A DNA stretch of 64,000 bases from Mucilaginibacter sp. PPCGB 2223 (GTDB lineage Bacteria > Bacteroidota > Bacteroidia > Sphingobacteriales > Sphingobacteriaceae), in the NCBI RefSeq assembly GCF_001705515.1, contig NZ_MDJS01000001.1, positions 744,001-808,000 on the forward strand, in the 5' to 3' direction. The position numbers and the translations under genes were made by a program. The notes beneath the pieces were generated by a model that saw nothing but the letters and a program-made list of their open reading frames with translations, searched no databases and had not been told where the DNA came from. Each line of letters begins with the position of its first letter. Position 1 is the first letter of the stretch. Shown in pieces: positions 33,697-43,692 of the stretch.

Positions 33697-35883
33697 TTAA
33701 TCTTCTAAAATGGCGTCGGTAATTTTAGCAATATCGGTACTTACCTTGGTAATAAACTCCAACTGCTGCTTTAATAAGTGACTATCTAAAGTTACTTCCG
33801 GCTTTTGGATATCGGCCGGTAAAACCGGGAGCGCATTGATCTCGGCAGGCAGATTGGCATTTTGCTCCAGTTTTTTCGAAGTTTCGGCCAGCATATTAAT
33901 GGATCGCCTGACCAGGCGCAGATTATCCGGCTGTACTACCTGTTTTGGCTTGTTGATCAGATTGGATGCGATATTGGCGATGTACGAGGTTAAAATATGG
34001 TTCAGCACCACAAATTTATGAACCTCTTTAATATGGCGCTGTTTGCTTTTAGGTTCGGATGTCATCCGCTCGAAAGCGGCGGATAAGTTAGCCGAGGATA
34101 CGTAGACATCTTTACGGGCCAGTTTATATTCGGTTATGCTGACTGCTTTCCCTGAAAAAGTTTCGGCTACTTTAAGCAGGTAACTCACATTGGCCACCAA
34201 TACATCGCCGAGGTTTTTTTTGATCTGATCGAACTCCCATATCGGGAAGATAATATAGCTGGCTATAAACGCGATAATAGAGCCGATGAACGTATCTACG
34301 ATGCGCTCTTCCACCACATGGCCAACGCCTAAAAATTTGAAGAGGATGAGAATATAAGGCGTCATCAAAATTACGCTGACGATATAATTATACCGCTGAA
34401 AGCTATACGCGCCAACCATAAGCACCATCAGGATAATAAACTGCGCGGTTGAACCCGGGATAAATTTTAAGATCAGTATACCGATGATGCCACCGCTGAT
34501 GGTGCCCATTAGCCGCTGAAAGTTGCGCTCTTTGGTTAAACTGAAACCCGGTTTGAGGATGACAATAATGGTAAGCAATATCCAGTAGCTGTGATGGCCC
34601 TGTGTTACGGCTTTAGCAGTAAAGTAACTGTAAGGCAGTTGCGGCATTGTTTTGGCCGTGATAAAACCGACCAAACACACCAGGGCCACCCGCAACGAGT
34701 GTTTAAATATCGAAGAACTAAAGGATAGGTTATCGGCATATAACTGCAGGTCGTAATCCTGGTGGGTAACAAAGCGCGAATATTCCACATCGCTCCGGTT
34801 CTCCAACAAGGCAGCCGATTTTGAATTATAGTAATTGAAAATATTAACCGTTTTTTGATTGAGGTTACGCAGGTTGATCAATATCTTTTTGAGCACCAGG
34901 TTACTTACTTCTTTATCGTTGGCGCCTATTTCATCAATCTTTGCTTTTAACGCTTCAAGCTCAGGGTTCAGATCTTTTAAATGATTGTACCTGGTATTTG
35001 ATTGTATGGCGAAGCCGACGTTATCCAGTTCGTCGGCAATGTGCAGCAGCAGGGTAGCGATATCATCTAAAACCCCCGTTGAAGCAAATTTTTCGCGAAG
35101 CACATTATAATCGTAATGCGTAGCCATGATCTCTTCGAACATATCCACCAGATCCACGAAAGTGAGTATCAGTATCCGGCTGGCATTGGTCGACTCTTTT
35201 ACAAGTATGCGGCTCTTAAATAGCAGATCACGTACGGCATCCTGGTTTTGGCTAACATGTATTTGCTGCGATACTACTTTACGGTAATTTTCGTCGATAT
35301 CCGTTTCGGGATGATAGAAGTCGATCTTCAGTCGCAGAAATTTGGCTACATCCAATATGTTTTCGCCTAATGCCTGTTGTGCTGCGCGATATGGCCTGAT
35401 GCTGAAGAAAGTGATGCTTAGCAACGTATACCAGATACTGCCTGCCAGTATTGTTGTACTGTAGCCCAATACTTCGTTGGGTTTGAGTTGCTTTTCCATC
35501 ATCAGGATCATGATGAGCAGGCAGGCCGTACCAACAGATGCCGCCCGGTTACCATACACCGTGAACATGGAAAAGAAGAAGGATAGCACTACGATCTCGG
35601 CGCCGAGCGTATACACATCCAACCGGGCAAAGCCTGTTATAATCGCTACCAAAAACATCATTCCGCTGCAAATAAGCATGCCATTACGCTTATGCATTAC
35701 CGGGCCGGGGTTATCAGCACCACTAACACAAAGTGCGCCTAACGAAAGTGTTAATCCCAGCTCAAAGCGGTCTAATTGCCAAAGTATCAGAGAGGGCAGC
35801 AACACACCAAGTGTGATACGCAGCCCGTCGGAAAAGTACTGGCTGTAAAAAAAGCTTTGTATGGCGCGTGTTTGGCGGTTCAT
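33697..35883 (-). CDS. FUSC family membrane protein (YccS/aromatic-acid-exporter-like)
   Basis: About 728 aa. The ATG at 35883 begins MNRQTRAIQSFFYSQYFSDG; an ATG at 35895 is an alternative, and the frame runs to 35937 with unlikely residues. Two membrane blocks (about 20-160 and 385-530) are separated by a large cytosolic helical region, the layout of YccS and AaeB. The second block has the FUSC pattern LRVALVCLVGF and RLMGTISGGIIGILIL. Family members export aromatic acids or act in cell-envelope physiology; the substrate is unknown. It lies upstream of, and divergent from, ppc. Confidence 0.88.
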   Translation of the reverse strand: MNRQTRAIQSFFYSQYFSDGLRITLGVLLPSLILWQLDRFELGLTLSLGALCVSGADNPGPVMHKRNGMLICSGMMFLVAIITGFARLDVYTLGAEIVVLSFFFSMFTVYGNRAASVGTACLLIMILMMEKQLKPNEVLGYSTTILAGSIWYTLLSITFFSIRPYRAAQQALGENILDVAKFLRLKIDFYHPETDIDENYRKVVSQQIHVSQNQDAVRDLLFKSRILVKESTNASRILILTFVDLVDMFEEIMATHYDYNVLREKFASTGVLDDIATLLLHIADELDNVGFAIQSNTRYNHLKDLNPELEALKAKIDEIGANDKEVSNLVLKKILINLRNLNQKTVNIFNYYNSKSAALLENRSDVEYSRFVTHQDYDLQLYADNLSFSSSIFKHSLRVALVCLVGFITAKTMPQLPYSYFTAKAVTQGHHSYWILLTIIVILKPGFSLTKERNFQRLMGTISGGIIGILILKFIPGSTAQFIILMVLMVGAYSFQRYNYIVSVILMTPYILILFKFLGVGHVVEERIVDTFIGSIIAFIASYIIFPIWEFDQIKKNLGDVLVANVSYLLKVAETFSGKAVSITEYKLARKDVYVSSANLSAAFERMTSEPKSKQRHIKEVHKFVVLNHILTSYIANIASNLINKPKQVVQPDNLRLVRRSINMLAETSKKLEQNANLPAEINALPVLPADIQKPEVTLDSHLLKQQLEFITKVSTDIAKITDAILED

Positions 35884-36070
35884 ATGATCAGGCATACGAA
35901 GATATGCAAAGCGGCTATAAGAATAACAGCCAACCAAAAATTACTACTTTAATATAAAACAGACAGAGTTAGTAGATTTTTTTCATTTTTGTGGCTGTAT
36001 TATAACAAAATTAACTATTTTCAGCTTTTGAAATAAAGGCGTAAACATTACACTAAGCAAAACAAACTAT

Positions 36071-38659
36071 ATGACTTCCGATTTGAAATTAAGCCAGAAA
36101 GAAACCGCGTTTAACCAGGAAGTTGTAACCCGCTTTGAGTTGTATAACAGCTTGTTTTTAACCTTGCCGTTTTACCAGGTAAAGGATACCGGTATCCTGC
36201 TGCCTTTTTTTAGTTCGCATTGCGAAAAAGGCGCGGCAGAGCAATTAGCCCCACTGGATATTATCCGTACTTTTTTTGAAAAATATGTACCCGATATCGA
36301 CAGGGAAGAGCGCCTGAACCGCCTGTTCCGTTTTATACAATATATTGAACGTCAGGTGGTTTTGTTCGATTCGATAGAGGATGCCGCATTTAACAAATTA
36401 GGACATGACGACGATGGCGGTACGATACAAAGTTTATTACAAACCGCATCATCTGGCCGCGAAGAACTGCGGCAGACCATCAGCGAAAAAATCAAAGATT
36501 TTACATTACGACTGGTTTTAACCGCACACCCTACACAGTTTTACCCCGGGCCGGTATTAGGTATCATGACCGATTTGAGCGAAGCCTTAAAGCACGACGA
36601 TATCAATACCATCAACCTGCTTTTGCAGCAGTTGGGTAAAACGCCTTTCTTCAATAAAACATCGCCAACCCCGGTTGATGAGGCTATCAGCCTGGCCTGG
36701 TTCCTCGAAAATATCTTCTATTTTTCGGCGGCGGCCATTCAAACCCGTTTGGATGAAGAGTTCGACCTGACCGGTAAAGGCGATCATCAGGTTATTGAGC
36801 TTGGTTTTTGGCCCGGAGGCGATCGCGACGGTAACCCTAACGTAACCGTACAAAGTACCGAGGCTGTTTCGGCGCACCTGCGCAAACTGCTTTTCAGGTG
36901 TTATTACCGCGAGTTTAAAGCTATGAAGAAACGTATCACCTTCCGTGGCGTGGGTGAACCAATGAGCAAGCTTGAAGCTTTATTTTATGATGACGCCTAT
37001 AACGATCCGAAGCCTAAAAACCTGCAAAATGAAATACTGTCTCTTTTAGATGAAGTGAAAAATGTTTTGGTAAAAGATCATTACTCACTTTTTGTTGATT
37101 TAATAGATGGTTTAGCCCGTAAGGTTAAACTGTTTGGTTGCTATTTTGCCACGTTGGATATCAGGCAGGATAGCCGGGTACTAAGAAGCGTGCACCAGTA
37201 CTGTGTTGAAAATAACTCGCTGAAGAACCTGGTCAATCCCGGGTACTTTGAAATGAGCGAGGAAGAAAAGCTAAAGGCCATCCAGTTTACAGAGATTAAT
37301 TACAACCCGCTGGATGATGCCGACGCGATGGTAAAAGATACCCTGAGCACTATACGCCTCGTGAAAGACATTCAGAAAGGGAGCGGGGAGAAGGCCTGCC
37401 AGCGTTTTATCATCAGCAACTGCCAGCAAGCCTCGGATATCCTGCAACTGATGAACCTGTTCTTATGGTCGGGATGGAAGAAAGATGAGCTGAGCGTTGA
37501 TTTTATGCCGCTGTTTGAAACGGTAAACGACTTAACTCACGCCGCCGAAGTAATGGAAAGATTATACACACATCCATTCTACAAGGAGCATTTGCAAAAA
37601 CGCGGCAACAAGCAAACCATTATGCTCGGCTTTAGCGATAGTACTAAAGACGGCGGTTACCTGATGGCCAACTGGTCGATCTATAAAGCGAAGGTCGAAT
37701 TGACTGCTATGTCGGAGAAGCACAATATCACTTTAGCGTTCTTCGACGGCAGGGGTGGGCCGCCATCGCGTGGTGGTGGTAAAACGCACAGGTTCTACTC
37801 GTCGATGGGCAAGGAAATTGCAAATGACCATATCCAGCTCACCGTACAGGGGCAAACAGTAAGTTCGCAATATGGTTCGCTGGATACCGCGGGCTTTAAT
37901 ATGGAGCAACTGGTTAACGCGGGTATAGTTTCGGCGTTAAACCCCGACAATAACGATTTGCTCGACGACAGCCACAAAGCGCTCATCTCGCAAATGGCCG
38001 AGGTAAGCCACGAAGCATTTATGGAGCTGCGTAATCATCCCTTATTTTTAAAATATCTCGAAAAAATGAGCCCGCTTAAATTGCTTTCGGGTATCAATAT
38101 CAGCAGCCGGCCAACCAAACGCAATACTACATCAGAGTTAAAGCTCGAAGATCTGCGCGCCATCAGCTTCGTAACCTCGTGGAGCCAGTTAAAGCAAAAT
38201 ATACCTGGCTTTTATGGCATGGGCACGGCCCTGAAACAGATGAAGGACGAAGGCCAGTGGGATGGTTTGAAAGAGTTATATAAAGCATCCGGTTTTTTCC
38301 GTACGATGATCGACAATTGTATGATGTCGATGTCGAAGTCGGATTTCCGGATCACTGCTTACCTGGAAAATGATAAAACCTTTGGCGATTTCTGGAAGAT
38401 GCTGAAAAACGAATTCGATCTCACCCGCGACCTGCTGCTGGAACTGACAGGCAGTAACGTACTGATGCAGGAGTTCCCGGTTGAAAGGCGCTCGATTGCG
38501 ATCCGGGAAAAGATCGTGTTGCCGTTGGTTATCCTGCAACACTTTGCCCTGCAGCAATTGAATACCCTGCCGCATGACGATCCGTTTTACCCGGTGTATA
38601 ACAAGCTGATCATCCGCACGGTATATGGCATTGTTAATGCAGGCAGAAATTTAGCTTAA
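36071..38659 (+). CDS. ppc: Phosphoenolpyruvate carboxylase
   Basis: 862-aa cytosolic enzyme that fixes bicarbonate onto PEP to make oxaloacetate. Catalytic landmarks: LVLTAHPTQ with the key His (about 154-162), FWPGGDRDGNPNV (about 252-264), GFSDSTKDGGYL (about 522-533), FFDGRGGPPSRGGG (about 560-573) in place of the usual GRGGxxGRGG, and SRPTKR. The protein ends in NAGRNLA rather than the QNTG or RNTG of most bacterial enzymes. This slightly short, divergent form is what I expect in Bacteroidota. The gene stands alone, divergent from the FUSC gene. Confidence 0.93.
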   Translation: MTSDLKLSQKETAFNQEVVTRFELYNSLFLTLPFYQVKDTGILLPFFSSHCEKGAAEQLAPLDIIRTFFEKYVPDIDREERLNRLFRFIQYIERQVVLFDSIEDAAFNKLGHDDDGGTIQSLLQTASSGREELRQTISEKIKDFTLRLVLTAHPTQFYPGPVLGIMTDLSEALKHDDINTINLLLQQLGKTPFFNKTSPTPVDEAISLAWFLENIFYFSAAAIQTRLDEEFDLTGKGDHQVIELGFWPGGDRDGNPNVTVQSTEAVSAHLRKLLFRCYYREFKAMKKRITFRGVGEPMSKLEALFYDDAYNDPKPKNLQNEILSLLDEVKNVLVKDHYSLFVDLIDGLARKVKLFGCYFATLDIRQDSRVLRSVHQYCVENNSLKNLVNPGYFEMSEEEKLKAIQFTEINYNPLDDADAMVKDTLSTIRLVKDIQKGSGEKACQRFIISNCQQASDILQLMNLFLWSGWKKDELSVDFMPLFETVNDLTHAAEVMERLYTHPFYKEHLQKRGNKQTIMLGFSDSTKDGGYLMANWSIYKAKVELTAMSEKHNITLAFFDGRGGPPSRGGGKTHRFYSSMGKEIANDHIQLTVQGQTVSSQYGSLDTAGFNMEQLVNAGIVSALNPDNNDLLDDSHKALISQMAEVSHEAFMELRNHPLFLKYLEKMSPLKLLSGINISSRPTKRNTTSELKLEDLRAISFVTSWSQLKQNIPGFYGMGTALKQMKDEGQWDGLKELYKASGFFRTMIDNCMMSMSKSDFRITAYLENDKTFGDFWKMLKNEFDLTRDLLLELTGSNVLMQEFPVERRSIAIREKIVLPLVILQHFALQQLNTLPHDDPFYPVYNKLIIRTVYGIVNAGRNLA

Positions 38660-38780
38660 TGATCAAATTTTTTGTTAGTTTCATGCCGGCCAATTAGGTT
38701 AGCCGTGCAGTTTTTACACGACTAACCCCAAAGTATCAGCCGTAAAACAATCGGAGTAATTACTTTAATTTTTAAGTGAG

Positions 38781-39515
38781 ATGGAAAAATATAAATACCT
38801 GATTATAATTGTGTTATTTTTTGTATTTTCAATAGTGAAAGCGGAAAAAACCAAGGATAAAGTGCTTATTTTCTCACTTACAAAAGGCTATCATCATGCC
38901 AGTATCGCCGACGGGATCACTGCAATAACCCAATGGGGCATTGAAAACAATTTCGACACCGATACCACTACCGATGTGTTAAAATTTACTGATGATAACC
39001 TGAAAAAATATAAGGCGGTTATATTTTTAAGTCCGACCGGCAGCGGCTTTTTTAACGATGAAGAGAAAGCCGCATTGCAAAAATATATACATAACGGCGG
39101 CGGGTTTGTAGGTATACATGCAGCTACCGATTGCCTGTACGATTGGGAATGGTATGGCAAACTGGTTGGGGCATACTTTACCAAACACCCCAAAATACAA
39201 CAGGCTACTGTACATGTAACCAACGAGCCGCATATAGCTACCAAGGGCTTGCCTCCTGCCTGGCAGCATACCGACGAGTGGTATAATTTTAAAGACATCA
39301 GCCCTGATATTAAAACGTTGATCACTGTTGACGAGAAAAGCTATACCGGAGGTGAAAACGGCGATGTTCATCCTATATCCTGGTATCAGAACTTTGAAGG
39401 GGGCCGGGTATTTTACACCGCCCTTGGTCACACCAAAGAAGACTATACAACCGACCCTCTCTTTAAACAGCACGTAGTTGCCGGCATTAAATACGCCCTG
39501 GGCCGAAAAAAGTAA
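38781..39515 (+). CDS. ThuA-like domain protein, exported
   Basis: 244 aa with a signal peptide (about 1-21). The ThuA domain (class I amidotransferase-like fold) has VLIFSLTKGYHHASI at the start, LSPTGSGFFNDEEKAAL, a GGGFVGIHAATD block (about 105-116) and a C-terminal GGRVFYTALGHTKEDY. Bacteroidota ThuA proteins are often periplasmic and linked to sugar catabolism or to PVC-like oxidoreductases, but no such partner is here. The reaction is not established. A short hairpin at 38697-38727 lies upstream. Confidence 0.88.
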   Translation: MEKYKYLIIIVLFFVFSIVKAEKTKDKVLIFSLTKGYHHASIADGITAITQWGIENNFDTDTTTDVLKFTDDNLKKYKAVIFLSPTGSGFFNDEEKAALQKYIHNGGGFVGIHAATDCLYDWEWYGKLVGAYFTKHPKIQQATVHVTNEPHIATKGLPPAWQHTDEWYNFKDISPDIKTLITVDEKSYTGGENGDVHPISWYQNFEGGRVFYTALGHTKEDYTTDPLFKQHVVAGIKYALGRKK

Positions 39516-39576
39516 ACTTGCCTATATGCTAAATGCAATATTTAATTAATTTTGACGCAGAATTAAAAACAGCTCA

Positions 39577-40119
39577 ATGAAATCTAATATCACCAAACTA
39601 AATGTCATAGTTATTGCTTTGTTCGCTGCATTTGCAGTACAATCATGTACCGAAGAAAGAGGAAACTCATATACCTCAAAAACTAAAGTTAATGCAGATG
39701 GTTTGAATTTTATCAGAACAGCGCACGAGGCTGGTTTAACCGAGATTGAAGCATCAAAAATAGCCAAAAAGAACTCGACCAACAGCCAGGTTACCGCTTT
39801 TGCAGATATGATGATAACCGACCATACAGCTTTAGGCGCCGATGTAGACAGCCTGGCAAAACAAAAGTTTGTTACCGTAGTAGCTGAAGTAAATCATGAG
39901 GATAAGGTAGTTTTAGACAGCCTCGCTAAAAAAACCGGCGCCGAATTTGACAAAGCTTATATCGAACTGATGGTGGATGGCCACAAAGAAGCTGCCGAGT
40001 TGTTTAAAGAAAATAAAGAAAGTAACTATACAGCGATCAGGAAAGTAGCCGATGCCTGGAGCGATAAAATAGAAAAGCATCTTGAAGAAGCAAAAAAAGT
40101 ACAGGCATCTTTAAAATAA
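39577..40119 (+). CDS. DUF4142 lipoprotein
   Basis: 180 aa with a lipoprotein signal: hydrophobic stretch to AVQSC, so Cys 24 would be lipidated. The mature protein is a DUF4142 four-helix bundle (ferritin-like) with GLTEIEASKIAKKNSTNSQV (about 53-72, broken only for description), DMMITDHTALGADV and YIELMVDGHKEAAELF, where paired His and Asp/Glu residues recur. Function is unknown, although stress-linked expression is common in the family. Followed by a clear terminator. Confidence 0.9.
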   Translation: MKSNITKLNVIVIALFAAFAVQSCTEERGNSYTSKTKVNADGLNFIRTAHEAGLTEIEASKIAKKNSTNSQVTAFADMMITDHTALGADVDSLAKQKFVTVVAEVNHEDKVVLDSLAKKTGAEFDKAYIELMVDGHKEAAELFKENKESNYTAIRKVADAWSDKIEKHLEEAKKVQASLK

Positions 40120-40142
40120 TGGTCTGCTAAAAGATATTTCAA

Positions 40143-40172
40143 AGGCCCTCCCGAAATGGAGGGCTTTTTTTA
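40143..40172 (+). terminator. Rho-independent terminator after the DUF4142 gene
   Basis: GCCCTCC (40145-40151) and GGAGGGC (40158-40164) form a seven-pair stem followed by seven T. The remaining non-coding stretch to 40404 is AT-rich and carries a second hairpin, TTTTTGCC (40312-40319) with GGCAAAAA (40326-40333). Confidence 0.85.
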
Positions 40173-40404
40173 TGCCTTTAAAAATTGAGAAATGTGTCGT
40201 CAGCTTGGTACAAAATTGAACGGCTTTGGCTACACTTTTTAAAAAATCCAGATTTTTTATACGGTTAAAATGGTCTTTTGTAAGTATTGACTGATAGCCG
40301 ATTAAGCGCTTTTTTTGCCGATTTTGGCAAAAATGGTAACGTTTTTGTTCTGACACTATCGATTTTGTAAAAAAATCAGATTTTATTCAGTAACAACAAC
40401 GATT

Positions 40405-40950
40405 ATGAAAAATTCAACAAAATGGATCACCTCGGCATTTGCAGCTGTGGCCATCCTTTTCGCATCACATGTAAACGCTCAAACCACAACCTCAAACCCT
40501 GGTGATACCTGGCGCTTAGGCATAGGTGTTGAAGGCGCTATTCCAACGGGAAATTTACACGACTTCTCGAACTTTGCTTTAGGAGGTACCGCCCGATTGC
40601 AATATGATACCCGGTCAAATCTGTCGTTCATGTTAACATCCGGTTATTACAATGTATTTGCTAAACAATATACCGTTGGCGCTACTACTTATAAACCAGA
40701 TGCTTTAGGTATTATACCTATCAAAGCGGGTTTAAAAGTTTTTGCCGGGCAGAACATCTATTTCAGCGGTGAACTTGGTGCCGGTATTGAAACAAATTAT
40801 GGTAAAAATACCAAATTCATTGCTTCGCCAGGTGTAGGTTATGCTAATGCCGGTGGGTTGGATATAGGTGTACGTTACGAGAATTTTAGCGGCCAAAGCG
40901 ATAACTATGGCATGGCAGCCTTGCGTATAGCCTATGGTTTTAAACTTTAA
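40405..40950 (+). CDS. Outer membrane beta-barrel protein
   Basis: 181 aa with a signal peptide (about 1-25, ending NAQ). The mature part alternates hydrophobic and polar residues, with Gly-rich turns and strands such as RLGIGVEGAIPTG, FMLTSGYYNVFA and GGLDIGVRYENFSG, and ends in a barrel-like FKL. It reads as an eight-stranded barrel similar to OmpW or OmpA barrel domains. No partner domain is present. Flanked by terminators on both sides. Confidence 0.85.
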   Translation: MKNSTKWITSAFAAVAILFASHVNAQTTTSNPGDTWRLGIGVEGAIPTGNLHDFSNFALGGTARLQYDTRSNLSFMLTSGYYNVFAKQYTVGATTYKPDALGIIPIKAGLKVFAGQNIYFSGELGAGIETNYGKNTKFIASPGVGYANAGGLDIGVRYENFSGQSDNYGMAALRIAYGFKL

Positions 40951-40966
40951 CCGGTAAAATTAAGAT

Positions 40967-40998
40967 AAAAGGCTTCCTTGCAAAAGGAGGCCTTTTTT
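40967..40998 (+). terminator. Rho-independent terminator after the beta-barrel gene
   Basis: AAGGCTTCCTT and AAGGAGGCCTT arms with a four-base loop, followed by T6. It ends only a few bases before the TTG at 41001, which argues against that TTG as the exonuclease start. Confidence 0.8.
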
Positions 40999-41048
40999 GT
41001 TTGGAGGCAAACTTGACAATTATTGGCTTCAAAGTATTATTTTTAGCC

Positions 41049-41747
41049 GTGCAAAAATATACGCTGTTTATCGATACAGAAACATCGGGCCTGCCCAAAA
41101 ACTGGAAGCTGCCTTATGCGGATAACGCCAACTGGCCCACTGCTGTACAGGTTTCGTGGGTAATTTATGATGAACACCGGCGTGAAGTAAAGCGCGAAGA
41201 TCATTATGTCAGTAATAATGACCTGGCAATCAGTAAGCAAGCCTACAAGATACATGGTTTGAGCGCCGAATTTTTATCGCAGCACGGCGATTCGCGCAAG
41301 CAGGTTATGAAATTGCTTTACCAGGATCTTGAAAAATACAAACCACTGGTAGTAGGGCATTTTGTCGAACTGGATTACCACATTACCGGCGTAGATTTTT
41401 TTAGGGTGGAGATGGAGCAACCCATGAACAGGTTGCCCATGTTTTGCACTATGCTGGCTACCAAAAATATGGTCCGTAACCCACAGATGCACTATCTGAA
41501 GCTGGGCGAACTGTACGAGCTGCTGTTTAATAAGCCATTGGGCAACCAGCATAACGCTATGACGGATGCGCTGGCTACCGCCGAATGCTTTTTTGAACTG
41601 CAACGTACAGAGGCCATCGACGATGATAAGATAACCCGGCAACAAATTGAGCGTGAGCGTTTGCAGAAACCGGTGCTAAAAGGCGGCTGTGGAGTGCCCG
41701 TATTAGTGATGTTAATTTTTATGGCTTTAATTATTTATTGGCTATGA
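41049..41747 (+). CDS. DnaQ-like 3'-5' exonuclease with a C-terminal membrane helix
   Basis: About 232 aa. I chose GTG at 41049, giving MQKYTLFIDTETSGLP; the frame is open to a TTG at 41001 but a terminator lies there. DEDDh motifs are present: FIDTETSG (ExoI, near 8-15), GHFVELDYHITG (ExoII), and HNAMTDALATAECF (ExoIII, His and Asp). The C-terminal 20 residues (VPVLVMLIFMALIIYWL) are a membrane helix, which is unusual for this family. Its stop overlaps the ATG of the following cNMP/CBS/DUF294 gene (ATGA), so both are coupled. Confidence 0.85.
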   Translation: MQKYTLFIDTETSGLPKNWKLPYADNANWPTAVQVSWVIYDEHRREVKREDHYVSNNDLAISKQAYKIHGLSAEFLSQHGDSRKQVMKLLYQDLEKYKPLVVGHFVELDYHITGVDFFRVEMEQPMNRLPMFCTMLATKNMVRNPQMHYLKLGELYELLFNKPLGNQHNAMTDALATAECFFELQRTEAIDDDKITRQQIERERLQKPVLKGGCGVPVLVMLIFMALIIYWL

Positions 41748-43654
41748 ATAGCAGGATCGAATTTTTAAAGAGCGCCGAACCTTTTAACATTTTGCCCGAA
41801 AATGTTTTGGAGGAGATAGCAGAACAATTGCAGGAAATACGCTATAGCAAGGATACGGTTATCTACCAGCAGGAGATCACCAAAATGCGCGGTATTGATA
41901 TTATAGCCGAAGGCGAATACGAGTCGTTTTTTTACGACAGCGCGCAAAATAAACGGTTACTGGAAGTGCACGGCAAGGGCTATTGCTATGGCGGCATATC
42001 CGTACTGGTAAACCGCAAACAATCCATTCGTACGGTGATTGCAAAAAAGGGCACGATCGTTTATTTCCTGCACCGCAAATACTTCAGGGTGTTATGTAAA
42101 ACGTACGACGATTTTTTTCAATACTTTACCTCGGAGTTTGGCAAACGTATGCTGAACGATGATTTTGCGCATTTTTTTAAACGCCCGGCTACTTTTGAGG
42201 AAAGCTATATAGCTTCCGAGCAATTGTACTCGCGCCGGATTGAAAGTATCGAATATCGCGAACTGATCTCATGCAGTGGTGATACGCCGATATATGAAGC
42301 AGCACGAAAAATGGCCGCGCATAAGATCAGCTGTATTTTTGTGAACGATGGCGGCGAAAACAATATTATCGGCTATGTAACGGATATTACTTTAAGAGAT
42401 AACGTAATAGCCAAGCTTGCTGATGCAAACGCGGCGGTGAGTACCATCATGGATAATCCCATCGTGTCGATCGATGCCGGCGCTTATGTTTATGAGGCCA
42501 TCCTGATGATGTTCCGTACCAAAACACGCTATCTGCTCATTAAAAAAGATGGTAAATACGATGGCTTTATCAGCCGTACCAAGCTTTTGAGCGAGCAGGC
42601 GCAGTCGCCGCTGGTGTTCATACAGTCGGTAAAGCTCGCCCTGTCGGATGATGAGTTGAAACGCAAATGGGAAACCGTACCGCAAATTGTCACCCAGCTT
42701 TTGGGCAGAGGCGTGCATGCCGAAATTGTGAACCAGGTAATAACCACCGTAGCCGACACCATCGCACAAAAAGTAATAGAAGGCGTGATAGAACAGCAAG
42801 GCCCGCCCCCGGCCAAATTTGTTTTTATGGTGCTCGGCAGCGAAGGGCGAAAAGAACAGACCTTTAAGACCGACCAGGATAATGCCATTATTTACGAGGA
42901 TAAAGCTAACGAACACCGCGAAGAGGTAAGAGCTTATTTTCTTGAATTTGCCCGTGTGGTATCCTACAGGTTAAATTACATCGGTTTTAGCTACTGTACC
43001 GGCGGCTTCATGGCGCAAAACCCCGAGTGGACGCATTCCTTATCGTACTGGAAGCGCAATTACATGAGTTGGATGGCTGAGTCGGTACCCGAAAGCGTGA
43101 TCAAGTTTTCGACCTTTTTTGATTGCCGGTCTATCTACGGCGAAGAATCGATCATGAAAGAGCTCAAGGATTTCCTGGATGAAGAACTGCAAAAACCGAT
43201 GGAAAAGCTCTTCTTCCACATGGCCAAAAATGCGCTTCAGTACGAACCGCCGCTTACCTTCTTCAAAAAAATAAAAACGTTCACCAAAGGCAGTCAGGAG
43301 GTGTTCGATATTAAACGCACCATGACACCGATTGTCGACCTGGCACGGGTTTATGCCCTTAAGAACCGAATTTTTGATGTCAATACCGGCGAACGCCTGA
43401 AAGCATTGAAGGACAAAGGCGTGTTTACCGATGTGGCGTATCACGAGTTGATCCAATCGTACTATTACCTGATGGGCATGCGCTTGCGAAACCAGGCATC
43501 GCAGATAATGCATGATAATACTGCGCCTGACAACTACATCGACCCGGCATCGCTTACCAAAATTGAGCAGGTAACACTTAAAGAGATCTTTAAAACCATC
43601 GAGGGCTTCCAGGCTAAGATCAGGATGGAGTTTACCGGTAGTTTGCTGGGATAA
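41744..43654 (+). CDS. cNMP-binding/CBS/DUF294 nucleotidyltransferase-like protein
   Basis: 636 aa from the ATG at 41744. Domain order: cyclic-nucleotide-binding-like domain (about 10-130), two CBS repeats (about 165-295), a DUF294 nucleotidyltransferase-like domain (about 310-450) with GSEGRKEQTFKTDQDN near 363-378, and a DUF294 C-terminal helical domain. The GSxGRxExxxxxDxD signature is the polymerase-beta-type motif of GlnD-like uridylyltransferases. A regulatory role sensing nucleotides is likely. In many genomes it neighbours an exonuclease-like gene, as here; substrate unknown. Confidence 0.9.
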   Translation: MNSRIEFLKSAEPFNILPENVLEEIAEQLQEIRYSKDTVIYQQEITKMRGIDIIAEGEYESFFYDSAQNKRLLEVHGKGYCYGGISVLVNRKQSIRTVIAKKGTIVYFLHRKYFRVLCKTYDDFFQYFTSEFGKRMLNDDFAHFFKRPATFEESYIASEQLYSRRIESIEYRELISCSGDTPIYEAARKMAAHKISCIFVNDGGENNIIGYVTDITLRDNVIAKLADANAAVSTIMDNPIVSIDAGAYVYEAILMMFRTKTRYLLIKKDGKYDGFISRTKLLSEQAQSPLVFIQSVKLALSDDELKRKWETVPQIVTQLLGRGVHAEIVNQVITTVADTIAQKVIEGVIEQQGPPPAKFVFMVLGSEGRKEQTFKTDQDNAIIYEDKANEHREEVRAYFLEFARVVSYRLNYIGFSYCTGGFMAQNPEWTHSLSYWKRNYMSWMAESVPESVIKFSTFFDCRSIYGEESIMKELKDFLDEELQKPMEKLFFHMAKNALQYEPPLTFFKKIKTFTKGSQEVFDIKRTMTPIVDLARVYALKNRIFDVNTGERLKALKDKGVFTDVAYHELIQSYYYLMGMRLRNQASQIMHDNTAPDNYIDPASLTKIEQVTLKEIFKTIEGFQAKIRMEFTGSLLG

Positions 43655-43692
43655 AAAGCTTTCCTTTCGATGGAGGCGGGCCAGGCTGATTT

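Noticed and set aside
38697-38727. Hairpin GGTTAGCCGTG/CACGACTAACC after ppc as a terminator
   Set aside because: The arms pair well, but no T-run follows; kept only as a mention in the ThuA entry.
41001-41048. TTG start for the exonuclease
   Set aside because: It directly follows a strong terminator hairpin; GTG at 41049 gives the expected family N-terminus.
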